From an uncultured Gammaproteobacteria bacterium (GTDB lineage Bacteria; Pseudomonadota; Gammaproteobacteria; Eutrophobiales; Eutrophobiaceae), in NCBI GenBank assembly GCA_943788815.1, contig CALSRS010000001.1, positions 1,983,501 through 2,047,500 of the forward strand: DNA of 64,000 bases. Reading direction: 5' to 3'. The stretch's first letter is position 1; every line of letters starts with the position of its first letter. Position numbers and translations under genes: made by a program. Of the stretch, positions 41,724 to 51,290 are shown one piece after another. A model generated the notes under the pieces. It did no database searches, was not told the origin of the DNA, and worked only from the letters and a program-made list of their open reading frames with translations.

Positions 41724-42254
41724 ATGAAACGATTACTCTTACTTTGCGCACTCACCACTATATGTCTTACCGCAACTGCTGAACATGAGCGGGTGGAAGG
41801 GAAACCGGTTGCGGGGATCCGAAACCTGAAAGTTATCGATAGCATGGTGGCCTGTGCCGGATCGATTACACCCGAGAACGTTTCCGGTATCAAGGATATG
41901 GGTTTTGTCTCCATAGTCAATCTGCGTCGGCCTGATGAAGACAACGCCAGGATTGAAGAGGAGGCAGCTGCAGCTCAGTCTGTCGGTCTGACTTATGTAC
42001 ATATTCCGTTTAATAGTAGAGCACCAGATACCGCGGCTGTAGATGAGTTTTTGGCCGCATTTTCCAATCCTGGTATGGAGCCCTCTTTTGTTCACTGCGC
42101 CGGGGGTAGCCGCGCTGCCGCCATGTGGTATGCGAAGCGGGTCATTCTCGATGGTTTGGACAAGGATCATGCCCTGGAAGAAGCACAACGCCTGGGTCTG
42201 GGTAGCGAATCTCTGACAGCTTTTATTAACGACTATATCGAATCTAGTCGCTAA
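41724..42254 (+). CDS. exported protein-tyrosine-phosphatase-like protein (DUF442/Blh-like)
   Basis: A 176-residue protein. I use ATG 41724 because GGAG lies 6 bases before it and the signal peptide MKRLLLLCALTTICLTATA then starts correctly; a frame from 41712 would add MEMT. The phosphatase domain has SITPENVSGIKDMGFVSIVN and LRRPDEDN near 40-66, and the catalytic loop HCAGGSRAAA near 127-136 (His-Cys-x4-Arg). This loop form is found in DUF442-type proteins rather than classical PTPs. It may dephosphorylate a small molecule in the periplasm. A hairpin terminator follows. Confidence 0.8.
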   Translation: MKRLLLLCALTTICLTATAEHERVEGKPVAGIRNLKVIDSMVACAGSITPENVSGIKDMGFVSIVNLRRPDEDNARIEEEAAAAQSVGLTYVHIPFNSRAPDTAAVDEFLAAFSNPGMEPSFVHCAGGSRAAAMWYAKRVILDGLDKDHALEEAQRLGLGSESLTAFINDYIESSR

Positions 42255-42262
42255 TAATAATA

Positions 42263-42299
42263 GGGTTAGGAGCTATTTAATTTAAATCATTCCTAACCC
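42263..42299. terminator. hairpin GGGTTAGGA / TCCTAACCC
   Basis: Perfect 9-base arms (42263-42271 and 42291-42299) nine bases after the phosphatase-like gene. No long U-tract directly after it. A relative of the GGGTC-type hairpins. Confidence 0.65.
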
Positions 42300-42389
42300 A
42301 GTATTTAATACATTATTTTTATTTCTGTATTGGAATCAATCGGTGGTTGTGACAAGATAAAACAAGTCTATTAAATTAAGGGGACAGAT

Positions 42390-43448
42390 ATGAAGAGAGT
42401 TTGTGGGATTACATTATTATTAGGCAGCATGCTTGGAGTGATGAGTGTGTTGCAAGCACAAGACGAAGCACCAAGCGATCCGAATTATCCGGCCTGGGCC
42501 TGGGCAATCCCTGGACCAGATGATCATCGTACTCCGACTCCACCTCTAGATGATACAAAGTATACTTTACCCGGTTCAAATTTTTCCTTTACCCTGGGTG
42601 AGGCTCAGGGCCGCGATCCAAATGATCGCAGTGTCCGTTTCGGTCCGGCCGACTGGTTTCCCGAGGACCATCCAACCATGCCTAAAATTGTCGCTGATGG
42701 TGATGATGAACGGGGCATAACCCCGTGTTCTCTATGCCACCTGCCCAATGGCAAGGGCCGTCCCGAGAATGCACCACCTGCAGGGCAGCCAAGGGAATAC
42801 ACGATTGCGACGTTGATGGATATGAAGAACGGGCAGCGTGCCAGTGCTGATAAGCGTAAGGGTAATATTTTTCGAATGAACAAATATGCTGAACTCATGA
42901 CCGTGGAGGAAATCAACGAGGTAGCGGAGTATTACGCCGCCATGAAATGGACACCCTGGATTATCGTGAAGGAAGTCGAGGAAGTCCCAAAGGTGTACAG
43001 TTCCATTGGTATGTGGATACCCAGTGAGGGAGATGAAGCTGGCATGGAACCCATCGGTATGCGGGTCATTGAGACACCGGAAAATGTTTTCGATGCTGAG
43101 ATTTTGCGTGGTCCCCGGTCTAAATGGATTGCCTACGTACCTGTGGGTGCCGTGGAAAAAGGTAAAGACCTTGTCACCACTGGAGGTAACGGCAAGACCA
43201 TGGCGTGTGCTACGTGTCACGGTCCGGACCTGCATGGGATGGGTGCCATGCCCAGTATTGCTGCGCGTTCACCAAGCTACATTGCCCGTCAGCTTTACAG
43301 TTACCAGACAGGCGACCGCAATGGCACTATGGCAGTCATGATGAAAGGGGTAGTCGCCAACATGACCAATGAAGATTTTGTGAACATTACTGCCTATCTG
43401 GCATCGTTGCCTGCACAGGCTGAGACACCCACTTTTAACACGGAGTAG
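42390..43448 (+). CDS. periplasmic diheme c-type cytochrome
   Basis: A 352-residue protein with a signal peptide ending VLQAQ near 24. Two heme sites: CSLCHLPNGKGRPENAPPAG near 112 and CATCHGPDLHGMGAMP near 273. Each is followed by a Met-containing segment (MNKYAELMT; MAVMMKGVVANM). The first ~60 mature residues (ending PPLDDTKYTLPGSNFSFTL) are unlike simple cytochromes and may dock to a partner. It is upstream of an acyl-CoA ligase, a monoheme cytochrome and a heme-propeller protein on the same strand. RBS AGGGGACAG lies before ATG. Confidence 0.88.
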   Translation: MKRVCGITLLLGSMLGVMSVLQAQDEAPSDPNYPAWAWAIPGPDDHRTPTPPLDDTKYTLPGSNFSFTLGEAQGRDPNDRSVRFGPADWFPEDHPTMPKIVADGDDERGITPCSLCHLPNGKGRPENAPPAGQPREYTIATLMDMKNGQRASADKRKGNIFRMNKYAELMTVEEINEVAEYYAAMKWTPWIIVKEVEEVPKVYSSIGMWIPSEGDEAGMEPIGMRVIETPENVFDAEILRGPRSKWIAYVPVGAVEKGKDLVTTGGNGKTMACATCHGPDLHGMGAMPSIAARSPSYIARQLYSYQTGDRNGTMAVMMKGVVANMTNEDFVNITAYLASLPAQAETPTFNTE

Positions 43449-43463
43449 AGCTCCGAAGAAATC

Positions 43464-43515
43464 TAAAGGAGCTGGAGATAAAGGATAAGTATCCTCAATG
43501 TCTCCAGCACCTTTA
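43464..43515. terminator. hairpin with 14/15-paired arms after the diheme cytochrome gene
   Basis: TAAAGGAGCTGGAGA (43464-43478) pairs with TCTCCAGCACCTTTA (43501-43515), one mismatch. It is 15 bases past the stop. It shares the GGAGA core of the dispersed hairpin family. Confidence 0.7.
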
Positions 43516-43613
43516 ATAATACAAATCGGTCATAGTCCAATAATTTAGTTGCTAAGCCTGAACGAAATAAAATGATTTATTAATAGATCCAGTGTTAGTA
43601 CAGCCTGCTCTAT

Positions 43614-45257
43614 ATGAAAAAAAATAATAAATATGACCAGGACCTTGATCAAAACGAAGCTAATCATGTTCCGCTTTCACCCCTTAGCTATATTCGACGC
43701 ACGGCTGAAGCATTCCCAAATCACACAGCGCTTATCCACGGTGATATAAACTATACCTGGTATGAGACCTATACCAGGAGTCGCCGACTTGCCAGTGCCC
43801 TCGCTGCGCGAGGTGTGATGAAAGGAGACACCGTGGCCGTAATGGCACCCAATGTGCCAGCGCTGTTCGAGGCACACTTTGGTGTGCCCCAATGCGGCGC
43901 AGTGTTGAATGCACTCAATATTCGTTTGGACGCCGCTACTATCGCATTCATCCTGGCGCATGGCGAGGCGAAGGTGTTGATTACGGATCGTGAGTTCTCG
44001 ACGGTTATTCGTGATGCATTAGACAAGCTTGAACATAAACCACTCGTGGTCGACATTGACGATGCTCTGGCTCAGTCTGGTGAGTTGTTGGGAGAGATCA
44101 CCTATGAACAACTATTAAATGAAGGCGATCCCGAATCCCCGTGGATATTGCCTGACAGTGAATGGGATGCAATATCACTGAATTACACCTCCGGCACCAC
44201 GGGAAATCCAAAGGGTGTTGTGTATCATCATCGCGGTGCATACATGAATGCCATAGGTAATATTCTGGCCTGGGCAATGCCGAAACTGCCTGTGTATTTA
44301 TGGACCTTACCCATGTTTCATTGTAATGGCTGGTGTTTCCCCTGGTCCGTTACTGCCATGGGAGGGACGCATGTGTGTCTGCGCGGGGTTGACCCCAAGG
44401 CTGTATTTGATGCGATACAAAAACACGATGTGACCCACCTATGCGGTGCCCCCATCGTCATGAACTTGTTGCTTAACTCGCCCGAAGCGGCAGATTTTAA
44501 TTTGTCTCGAAGGATAAATATGATGACAGCGGGAGCGCCGCCACCGGCTGCTGTGCTAGAAGGGATGGATAAGCTGGGCTTTGACGTCACCCATGCCTAC
44601 GGACTGACCGAGGTCTATGGGCCTGTCACCTTGTGTGACTGGCATCCGGAATGGAATGAACAAGCACTGGCGGAACAGGCAATATTGAAGGCGAGACAGG
44701 GGGTGAAGTACCAGGTTCAGGAAGAATTTTTTGTTGCCGATCCTAAGACCCTGGAACCGGTCGTCGCTGATGGTAAGACGATGGGTGAACTCATGTTTCG
44801 CGGTAATGTTGTGATGAAAGGTTATCTTAAAAATCCCAAAGCCACAAAAGCGGCTTTTTCCGGTGGATTGTTTCACACAGGTGATCTGGGTGTAAAGCAT
44901 CCCGACGGCTATATCGAGATTCGCGACCGATCGAAAGACATCATAATCTCAGGTGGTGAGAATATTTCGTCTATCGAGGTCGAGAGTGCGTTGTACCGCC
45001 ACTCTGCTGTGATGGAAGCAGCTGTTGTTGCCCGCTCCCATGAGAAGTGGGGCGAAACCCCTTGCGCTTTTATAACCCTAAAGCCTGGAGCGTCGGTGAC
45101 TGAAGATGAACTCAAAGCATTTTGTCGTGAAAACATGGCCCACTTTAAATGTCCAACAACTTTTATCTTTACCGATTTGCCAAAAACCTCTACTGGTAAA
45201 ATCCAAAAATACATTCTTAGAACAAGAGCGGAAGAGCTTGAGGTGCAAGTAGAATAG
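43614..45257 (+). CDS. acyl-CoA synthetase (AMP-binding, DmdB-like)
   Basis: A 547-residue adenylate-forming enzyme. The P-loop is LNYTSGTTGNPKGVVYHHRG near 189-208, the A5-type motif MTAGAPPPAAVL and HAYGLTEVYGPVT near 325, and the hinge DRSKDIIISGGENISSIEVE near 440. The C-terminal catalytic Lys is in PKTSTGKIQKYILR. It makes acyl-CoA from a fatty, aromatic or 3-methylthiopropionate-type acid with ATP. There is no signal peptide, so it acts in the cytoplasm, perhaps on a product of the periplasmic enzymes. It lies within the cytochrome gene set. Confidence 0.88.
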   Translation: MKKNNKYDQDLDQNEANHVPLSPLSYIRRTAEAFPNHTALIHGDINYTWYETYTRSRRLASALAARGVMKGDTVAVMAPNVPALFEAHFGVPQCGAVLNALNIRLDAATIAFILAHGEAKVLITDREFSTVIRDALDKLEHKPLVVDIDDALAQSGELLGEITYEQLLNEGDPESPWILPDSEWDAISLNYTSGTTGNPKGVVYHHRGAYMNAIGNILAWAMPKLPVYLWTLPMFHCNGWCFPWSVTAMGGTHVCLRGVDPKAVFDAIQKHDVTHLCGAPIVMNLLLNSPEAADFNLSRRINMMTAGAPPPAAVLEGMDKLGFDVTHAYGLTEVYGPVTLCDWHPEWNEQALAEQAILKARQGVKYQVQEEFFVADPKTLEPVVADGKTMGELMFRGNVVMKGYLKNPKATKAAFSGGLFHTGDLGVKHPDGYIEIRDRSKDIIISGGENISSIEVESALYRHSAVMEAAVVARSHEKWGETPCAFITLKPGASVTEDELKAFCRENMAHFKCPTTFIFTDLPKTSTGKIQKYILRTRAEELEVQVE

Positions 45258-45306
45258 GAGACAGACCACGTTTTACATGGTGCAATATTAAAAATATTAA
45301 TAAAGT

Positions 45307-45349
45307 GGGTCGGAGACATTTTAGAATAATTATATTTTATCTCCGACCC
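45307..45349. terminator. perfect GGGTCGGAGA / TCTCCGACCC hairpin
   Basis: Ten-base perfect arms (45307-45316, 45340-45349) 50 bases after the ligase gene. The best-formed copy of the dispersed hairpin family. Confidence 0.75.
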
Positions 45350-45402
45350 TATATATATTGTAGTATCATTTAACGATGCTCAATCGAGGGGGGGGAAGGG
45401 TT

Positions 45403-45867
45403 ATGAATAAGAGACTAATCGTATGGCGGTGTCTGCTAACGATGATGAGGGGGCTTTTTCTATTTCTTATGTTGCCTATCTTCGCGCAGCAATTCGTTGT
45501 GGCGCAGGAGCTGACCGACAGTCAGATGTTGGGCAAGATATTATTTCTTCAACGTTGTTCTGCCTGTCATATGCCTGCTCCCAGACAGCAGGCCATGCCG
45601 GAACTGCCAACTTATGGCCCAAAACTGGAGGGGTTTGTTCACGACAGTGCGACCGCACAACGGGCGCGCAATGCTATTGAGAATGGGACGCCTCGTATGC
45701 CAGGTTTTAAATACGGTTTAACGGCCCAGGAAATGGACAGCATTGTTACATATCTCAAGATATTTAAAATAAGCGATTTTCTTCGGCCTGGACAGGAAGT
45801 CGATGGCGGTCCTGACAAGATTATCTCTGTGGAGGAGATGAATACCGTTGAGGCGCCGGATGATTAA
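45403..45867 (+). CDS. small monoheme c-type cytochrome
   Basis: A 154-residue protein starting at ATG 45403, which follows GGGGGGAAGGG; the frame could extend to 45376 but that adds a poor N-terminus. Signal peptide to VVAQ. The heme site is CSACHMPAPRQ near 50, and a likely Met ligand is in GTPRMPGFKYG near 102. Followed after 86 bases by the heme-propeller gene, so the two probably form a pair, comparable to the TPP/cytochrome and SoxC/SoxD pairs. Confidence 0.85.
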   Translation: MNKRLIVWRCLLTMMRGLFLFLMLPIFAQQFVVAQELTDSQMLGKILFLQRCSACHMPAPRQQAMPELPTYGPKLEGFVHDSATAQRARNAIENGTPRMPGFKYGLTAQEMDSIVTYLKIFKISDFLRPGQEVDGGPDKIISVEEMNTVEAPDD

Positions 45868-45953
45868 GTCGGTTGGATAAGTGACGTTGCTGATAAAAAA
45901 ATCAACTTTATTTATGAAGATGCATAAAGCGAGATTAAAGAGGGGAATCCATT

Positions 45954-47732
45954 ATGCGTAAAGTGACATTAAGATTATTAGATGTAGCAGTATATTCAGT
46001 GTGTATTTTGCTTGGTTCGATGTCCATTGATGTCGTCGCTGAAAATAGATTGGAAGGGACCATCACTTCGGCGAGCGGGGAGACATTATACGGGGTAGTG
46101 GTGACAGCACATGCAGCGGGCAAAACGTACTCGACCTCAGTCTTTACCAATGACAACGGTATGTACAATTTTCCCTCTTTGGAACAGGGAAATTATAAAG
46201 TATGGGCCCAGGCTACAGGATTTGACCGGGAGGAGGCCAGTGTTAATTTGGGTGATTCAGGCAGGGTGCGGCAGGACTTTAGCTTGCCTGCATTTAACGA
46301 TATTGCGAGGCAATTGACCGGTAGCGAATGGATAGCAAACTTGCCGGAAGATACCAGGGAAGATCATCGTATGAAGCTGATCTTCAGAAACAATTGCGCG
46401 GGTTGTCATATACCTAACTTTGTTTTGCAAAATCGGTTTGATGAGGACGGCTGGCGCAAGATTGTGACGACGATGGAAAAGTTGACGATTTTTGGGGTCC
46501 CACCAGGACCGGACAGCCCGGTGGCGCCATTAATCCAGCATTATAATGATGAGTTATCTGCTTACCTGGCTAAAATTCGCGGCCCCGGTGAGATGCCAAT
46601 GGAGCTTAAACCGTTTCCACGTCCGCGGGGAGAGGCAGCCCGAGTAGTGATTACCGAATACAATATGAAATCAGGATTAACCGGGGAATATGTGGTGCAG
46701 GACGGTAGCGACTGGACAATGGGGATAGCCTCTAAATATGAGGCAAAAGGGCCGCATGACGTCGAACCGGATCCTTTTGGGTATATCTGGATCGCAGATT
46801 CTCAGGTTGACGGGCTGCGAACCGTCTCCAGGTTAGACCCTGGCACAGGCGAAATTCGGGACTATAAACTGCCGAGTAAAGATGGTCTTGCTGGTGCAAG
46901 TCATGGGCTGGTAATCGATCAAAAGGGAAATGCATGGTTCAATGGAGATGGCGGATTTATCAAGGTGGATCCACAAACAGATGTGACTAGCTACTATAAA
47001 CCACCTGCCGGTGTCGGCGCTGTGGGAGGAACACTGGATGTGGATAATCAGGGCCGGATCTGGGCATCCTCTCGCGAGGGGGCCATCCGCTATGATCCAT
47101 CGACTGGAATATATACAGATTATAAATCCGAGATTACTGCATATGAAGGAAGGACCTATGGTGTTGCCGTGGACGCATTGGGGAATGGTTGGTGGGCCCA
47201 GATGGCGATTGACAAAGTAGGTATGGGTAATGGCCGAACTGGGGAAGTCAAGATCGTCGACATCGACAGGGTTGATAGGTGGGATGATTTAATGACCGAA
47301 GATGATAAGGAAATATTTGCTTCGATTGGATCTGACTGGAATTCAGCGACGCCATGGGCGCAAGGCCCACGGAGGTTAGGTGGTGAAAAAAATGGTAACT
47401 ACATCTGGGTTGCCAATTACTGGGGTAATAATATTTCCAGAATCGATATTCGTACTCACGAGGTGAAGAATTTTGAATACCCTAACCAATCAGCTTTTCC
47501 AGGTATTTATGACACCACCATCGATAAAAACGGAATGGTGTGGATGAATTTGATGAATGCAGATACGGTGGCCAGGTTTAATCCGAAAACAGAAGAGTGG
47601 ACGGAGTTCAGGTTGCCCACACTTGGGACGGAAACACGTTTTATCTCGGTCGACAATTACAAAGATCAGGTGGAAGTTTGGGTGCCATCATATAGAACCA
47701 ATAAAATATTTCGTATTCAGTTTAGAAATTAA
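45954..47732 (+). CDS. exported CarboxypepD_reg / heme / Vgb-like propeller protein
   Basis: A 592-residue protein with three parts after a signal peptide (ending VVAEN near 27). First a carboxypeptidase-regulatory-like Ig domain (LEGTITSASGETLYGVVVTA, MYNFPSLEQGNYKVWAQATG) to about 105. Then a c-type heme segment with CAGCHIPNFVLQNRF near 150. Then from about 240 a virginiamycin-B-lyase/SMP-30-like beta-propeller (GEIRDYKLP, NAWFNGDGGFIKVDPQTD, RIWASSREGAIRYDPSTG, MVWMNLMNADTVARF). Vgb-type propellers cleave cyclic ester bonds in known cases; here the propeller may bind a substrate or partner with the heme as electron acceptor. The TonB receptor gene follows at 48064. RBS GAGGGG precedes ATG. 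Confidence 0.85.
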   Translation: MRKVTLRLLDVAVYSVCILLGSMSIDVVAENRLEGTITSASGETLYGVVVTAHAAGKTYSTSVFTNDNGMYNFPSLEQGNYKVWAQATGFDREEASVNLGDSGRVRQDFSLPAFNDIARQLTGSEWIANLPEDTREDHRMKLIFRNNCAGCHIPNFVLQNRFDEDGWRKIVTTMEKLTIFGVPPGPDSPVAPLIQHYNDELSAYLAKIRGPGEMPMELKPFPRPRGEAARVVITEYNMKSGLTGEYVVQDGSDWTMGIASKYEAKGPHDVEPDPFGYIWIADSQVDGLRTVSRLDPGTGEIRDYKLPSKDGLAGASHGLVIDQKGNAWFNGDGGFIKVDPQTDVTSYYKPPAGVGAVGGTLDVDNQGRIWASSREGAIRYDPSTGIYTDYKSEITAYEGRTYGVAVDALGNGWWAQMAIDKVGMGNGRTGEVKIVDIDRVDRWDDLMTEDDKEIFASIGSDWNSATPWAQGPRRLGGEKNGNYIWVANYWGNNISRIDIRTHEVKNFEYPNQSAFPGIYDTTIDKNGMVWMNLMNADTVARFNPKTEEWTEFRLPTLGTETRFISVDNYKDQVEVWVPSYRTNKIFRIQFRN

Positions 47733-48063
47733 TAATAGATTGAGTTTGAGTACTATTTAATAATTATTTTGCGAGAGAACAGTTTGATTATGGGGTGAAA
47801 ATAAATTTGCAACGGCAAGTCAGGCAGGAGAATACTCATAAAATGAGAAAGACCATGTTGTTGAGGATTACATGGTCGTAGGTACAAGGTATGCAGGTAG
47901 GAGATCTGCATTAGCAACTTTAATAAGGTGTGTACGGACTATGCCTCCAGATTATCCATAAAAAAGTAGAGATAAAAGATAATCAATCTTAAATGTTTCC
48001 GACCTATTTTTGTTTACCTTTGGAAATGTTACTCTTCCTGCGTTTATACGTAGAGAGAAGTAT
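47733..48063. other. gap before the second TonB receptor gene
   Basis: 331 bases with no gene I recognise. A hairpin-family copy lies at about 47966-48010 (GTAGAGATAAAAGATAATC ... GTTTCCGACCT). The rest is AT-rich. No clear promoter seen. Confidence 0.5.
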
Positions 48064-50265
48064 ATGCTTGTTGTTGAAAAAAATGTTTCTAACTGGCCAT
48101 TGTTAGAAACGATTTCCAGCGTTATAAAACCTGTTCTAGTCGGGTCATGCCGATTTTTTTTATGTAGTACTATTCTTACTGGCATCTCTTTTACTTCAAG
48201 CGCACAGATCGAATCAACAAGGGTTGATAATGCGTCACCTGTTGTTGAATATCCGGCAACTTTTTTTGCACGTTATAAACCGAGTACGGCTTTGGACATG
48301 GTGCAGCAGATACCAGGCTTCCAACTTGACGACGGAGGTGGTTTACGTGGATTCGGTAGTGCCGCAGGGAATATCCTGATTAATGATAGCCGCCCCAGTG
48401 CTAAGCAAGATCTCCTCTCTGCCATCCTCGCACGTATTCCAGCCAGTTATGTTGAGCGAATCAATTTAATCCGGGGACAAGTTCAAGGTGTTGACCTGCA
48501 GGGACAGACTGTCGTTGCCAATATCATACTTTACAATAATGTCCCCGCGGCAATCCGATGGGAGGCATTAATCCGAAGGAATTTTAATTCTCGTCCAATG
48601 ACGGGTGAAATTGGTTTGTCATTTTCTGATCGCTGGAAGGACATTGACTATACAACAGGATTTAGTGTGCGCCGTTCTAGCACAAGTTTTGAAGGTTTTG
48701 AAAATATATTTGATGGTAATCGCAACCTCACCGAAGCGCGTGTTGATGATGATTTAAGAAAAAATATTGAACTTGAAGGCAATCTTAATGCATCGACTGA
48801 TATCGGTGAAACATTGGTTCACTTAAATACCAATTGGGCTTACAAGAATCGTGTTACATTCCGAACATCTGATTTTGTGGGATCAAGGACAGGTAGTATA
48901 GGGAGCAATGAAGTTTTTGATCAGGCACATGATTTCATACTATTCGAATTAGGTATAGACGCTGAACGTAGCTTGTCACAATTCTTATTTGGCAAGGCCA
49001 TTTTTCTTTTTAATGGTACGGTTGTGGACATCAAGGCAAATCAACGTAATATTGATTCAATCAGTGATGAATTCCTGTTAATAAGATTAGCGGATACAGA
49101 TACTAATACTACAGAGCTCATTTCACGCTTGGAGTTTGATTGGCTTAAGTGGTCTGACCACGTTGTCCAGGCTAATTTCGAAGGGACATATAATATTTTG
49201 GACGGCTCCCTTGCGCAAACCGAAAATGATGGGTCTGGCTCTGTTTTAGTGAACGTGCCCGGCGCCAATACCAAGGTAGAAGAGACAAGATGGGACATCT
49301 TACTGAAGGACACCTGGTCTCTGACAGATACTGTAGTGGACTATGGCCTTGGGGTAGAGTTTTCTACCATCTCACAGACGGGAGATAGTGAGCAAAAGCG
49401 GAATTTTGTTTTTCTTAAGCCTCAGGCCACCTTAAGCTACTCACCCAAAAAGAATCAGCAAACAAGATTACGCCTGTTGCGTGAGCTTGCCCAACTCAAC
49501 TTCAATGATTTTGTTAGTTCCACACTTTTTGATGATGACGAATTAGCTTTGGGAAATCCTGATCTTAAACCTGAGTCAACATGGATAGCAGAGCTTAGCC
49601 AGGAGCGGCGCTTCGGTGAGCTGGGTGTTGTAACGTTAAAAGTATTCCATCACTGGATAAAAGATGTACAGGATTTGCTACCTGTCGATCCCGAAAATGA
49701 AGTCCCCGGTAATATTGGTAATGGCCGTCGTTGGGGTCTGGAGTTTGAGAGTACGGTACCGCTGGAGTGGTTGGGACTGATGGGCGCAAAACTGGATTTT
49801 AAGGCTCGATGGCAAAATTCAAGTGTAAGTGATCCGCTAACGGGTGAGGGTCGCGAGCTTTCAGGAAAAGGTGGCTCAGGCGGCATGCCATTTATACCAT
49901 TTCGCGATAAGAATGATGACTATGAATATATCTTTGATATCGCCTATCGTCAGGATTTTGATGAGGCCAAGGTGGCATGGGGTTGGGATATAGCGGATCG
50001 TGCGGAGCGTTTGATATTCAAAGTTAATGAACTGGATATTGTCGATGAGAGCGAGCTTGAATTAAATACGTTTATAGAGACTACCCGTTGGGCGGGAATT
50101 AAAATCCAGTTGATAGGACAAAATATTCTCAATCTCGCGGAGGTGCGTAATCGGAGTGAATTTATAGGTGAACGTAACTCTACTATTTCAGACATTGAAG
50201 GTTATGAATACAGGTATCGGACCAAAGGCATGCGGTGGACATTTTTGCTGAGCGGGTCTTTTTAA
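48064..50265 (+). CDS. TonB-dependent outer-membrane receptor (paralogue 2)
   Basis: A 733-residue protein. I use ATG 48064 (GAGAGAAG before it) instead of a TTG at 48010. The signal peptide is long, ending SSAQ near residue 45. The plug matches paralogue 1 closely: STALDMVQQIPGFQLD, ILINDSRPSAKQDLLS, YVERINLIRGQVQG, VANIILYN. The barrel carries FVSSTLFDDDELALGNPDLK and ends in WTFLLSGSF with terminal Phe. The two receptors of the window are thus a paralogous pair with different enzyme neighbours, here the heme-propeller and cytochrome genes. It imports an unknown substrate. Confidence 0.9.
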   Translation: MLVVEKNVSNWPLLETISSVIKPVLVGSCRFFLCSTILTGISFTSSAQIESTRVDNASPVVEYPATFFARYKPSTALDMVQQIPGFQLDDGGGLRGFGSAAGNILINDSRPSAKQDLLSAILARIPASYVERINLIRGQVQGVDLQGQTVVANIILYNNVPAAIRWEALIRRNFNSRPMTGEIGLSFSDRWKDIDYTTGFSVRRSSTSFEGFENIFDGNRNLTEARVDDDLRKNIELEGNLNASTDIGETLVHLNTNWAYKNRVTFRTSDFVGSRTGSIGSNEVFDQAHDFILFELGIDAERSLSQFLFGKAIFLFNGTVVDIKANQRNIDSISDEFLLIRLADTDTNTTELISRLEFDWLKWSDHVVQANFEGTYNILDGSLAQTENDGSGSVLVNVPGANTKVEETRWDILLKDTWSLTDTVVDYGLGVEFSTISQTGDSEQKRNFVFLKPQATLSYSPKKNQQTRLRLLRELAQLNFNDFVSSTLFDDDELALGNPDLKPESTWIAELSQERRFGELGVVTLKVFHHWIKDVQDLLPVDPENEVPGNIGNGRRWGLEFESTVPLEWLGLMGAKLDFKARWQNSSVSDPLTGEGRELSGKGGSGGMPFIPFRDKNDDYEYIFDIAYRQDFDEAKVAWGWDIADRAERLIFKVNELDIVDESELELNTFIETTRWAGIKIQLIGQNILNLAEVRNRSEFIGERNSTISDIEGYEYRYRTKGMRWTFLLSGSF

Positions 50266-50501
50266 GATGAAAATTAACAGGAAATAGATCATATTATATA
50301 AATAAAAATATAACGGAGATAAAAAAGGTCGAAAGAAAAAAAGGAATAACTCTCAAATATATATAGTCTATAAACTGTCATCATTCCCCCAATCAGAGTG
50401 CCATTGAAACCTCAAAGACTGACAGCATGATCTGAATCAAATCGAGCAGTATAATAAGCACATATGATGATTTCCCTGCATAGAATTCCAGGGGAGCAAG
50501 C

Positions 50502-51086
50502 TTGTCGAGAAAAATACTTATCATCCAGGGACATCCTGACTCTGGTGGCGATCATTTCTGTCATCTACTGGAGGAGCATTACGAAAAGAATGCCAAACAG
50601 GCTGGTCATAAGGTTAAAAAGATTGATGTTGGTCATCTGAATTTTTCCTTACTCAAAAGTAAACATGAATATGAGAAAGAATCTCCTGAGGAGGATATCC
50701 TCAAGTCACAGGAATTGGTCAACTGGGCCAATCATCTTGTGTTTATCTTCCCACTCTGGTTGGGGGGCATGCCTGCATTATTAAAAGGTTTTCTGGAGCA
50801 ACTAGCACGACCAGGTTTTGCTGTTGAAATCCTGGATAACGGGATATGGAAGCGCAAGTTGAAAGGAAAGTCTGCACGGGTAATTGTCACCATGGGTATG
50901 CCTGCCATGGCATATCGATGGTTTTTCTTCGCACACAGTCTTAAGAACCTGGAACGAAATATACTTAACTTTGTTGGAATTAAACCCGTGAGAAATACAT
51001 TGATCGGACTCGTTGAAAATATGAATGATAGCCGACGCGAGAAAATCCTGGCAAAAGTTGCGTCCCTTGCCCACAAGGGGATGTAA
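50502..51086 (+). CDS. NAD(P)H-dependent quinone reductase (flavodoxin-like)
   Basis: A 194-residue protein with a TTG start, preceded by GGGGAG at 5 bases. The flavodoxin-like fold is seen in ILIIQGHPDSGGDHFCHLL near 4, VFIFPLWLGGMPALLKGF near 82 (FMN binding), and VTMGMPAMAYRWFF near 130. Family members (KefF/MdaB/YwrO type) reduce quinones or regulate potassium efflux systems. No Kef transporter is present here. Cytoplasmic. Confidence 0.85.
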   Translation: MSRKILIIQGHPDSGGDHFCHLLEEHYEKNAKQAGHKVKKIDVGHLNFSLLKSKHEYEKESPEEDILKSQELVNWANHLVFIFPLWLGGMPALLKGFLEQLARPGFAVEILDNGIWKRKLKGKSARVIVTMGMPAMAYRWFFFAHSLKNLERNILNFVGIKPVRNTLIGLVENMNDSRREKILAKVASLAHKGM

Positions 51087-51155
51087 ACAGACAGGTAGTT
51101 TTTACCTCTGACCCTGTTATTTAGCAGGTACAAACAACAATTTTTAACTAATCTA

Positions 51156-51290
51156 TCAGGCGTTAGATTTTGTTGGTGCCATAAAGCTAGATTTCCCACC
51201 CTTTTTTGCTTGTTTGGCGGCGCGTTTTTCCTTGAGCGTCATGGCGGGTTTTTTCATTGCTTCGCGGCTGCTGTTGCGTTCTTTTGACAT
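51156..51290 (-). CDS. 44-residue lysine-rich protein
   Basis: ATG at 51290 follows CAGGAGATGACC (RBS at 6 bases). The product MSKERNSSREAMKKPAMTLK...KEKRAAKQAKKGGKSS ends in SFMAPTKSNA. Short basic proteins that begin MSKERN.NRE and contain KKPAMT..EK are common in Proteobacteria; their function is unknown and RNA or ribosome binding is only a guess. It stands alone in a 413-base gap otherwise free of genes. Confidence 0.7.
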   Translation of the reverse strand: MSKERNSSREAMKKPAMTLKEKRAAKQAKKGGKSSFMAPTKSNA

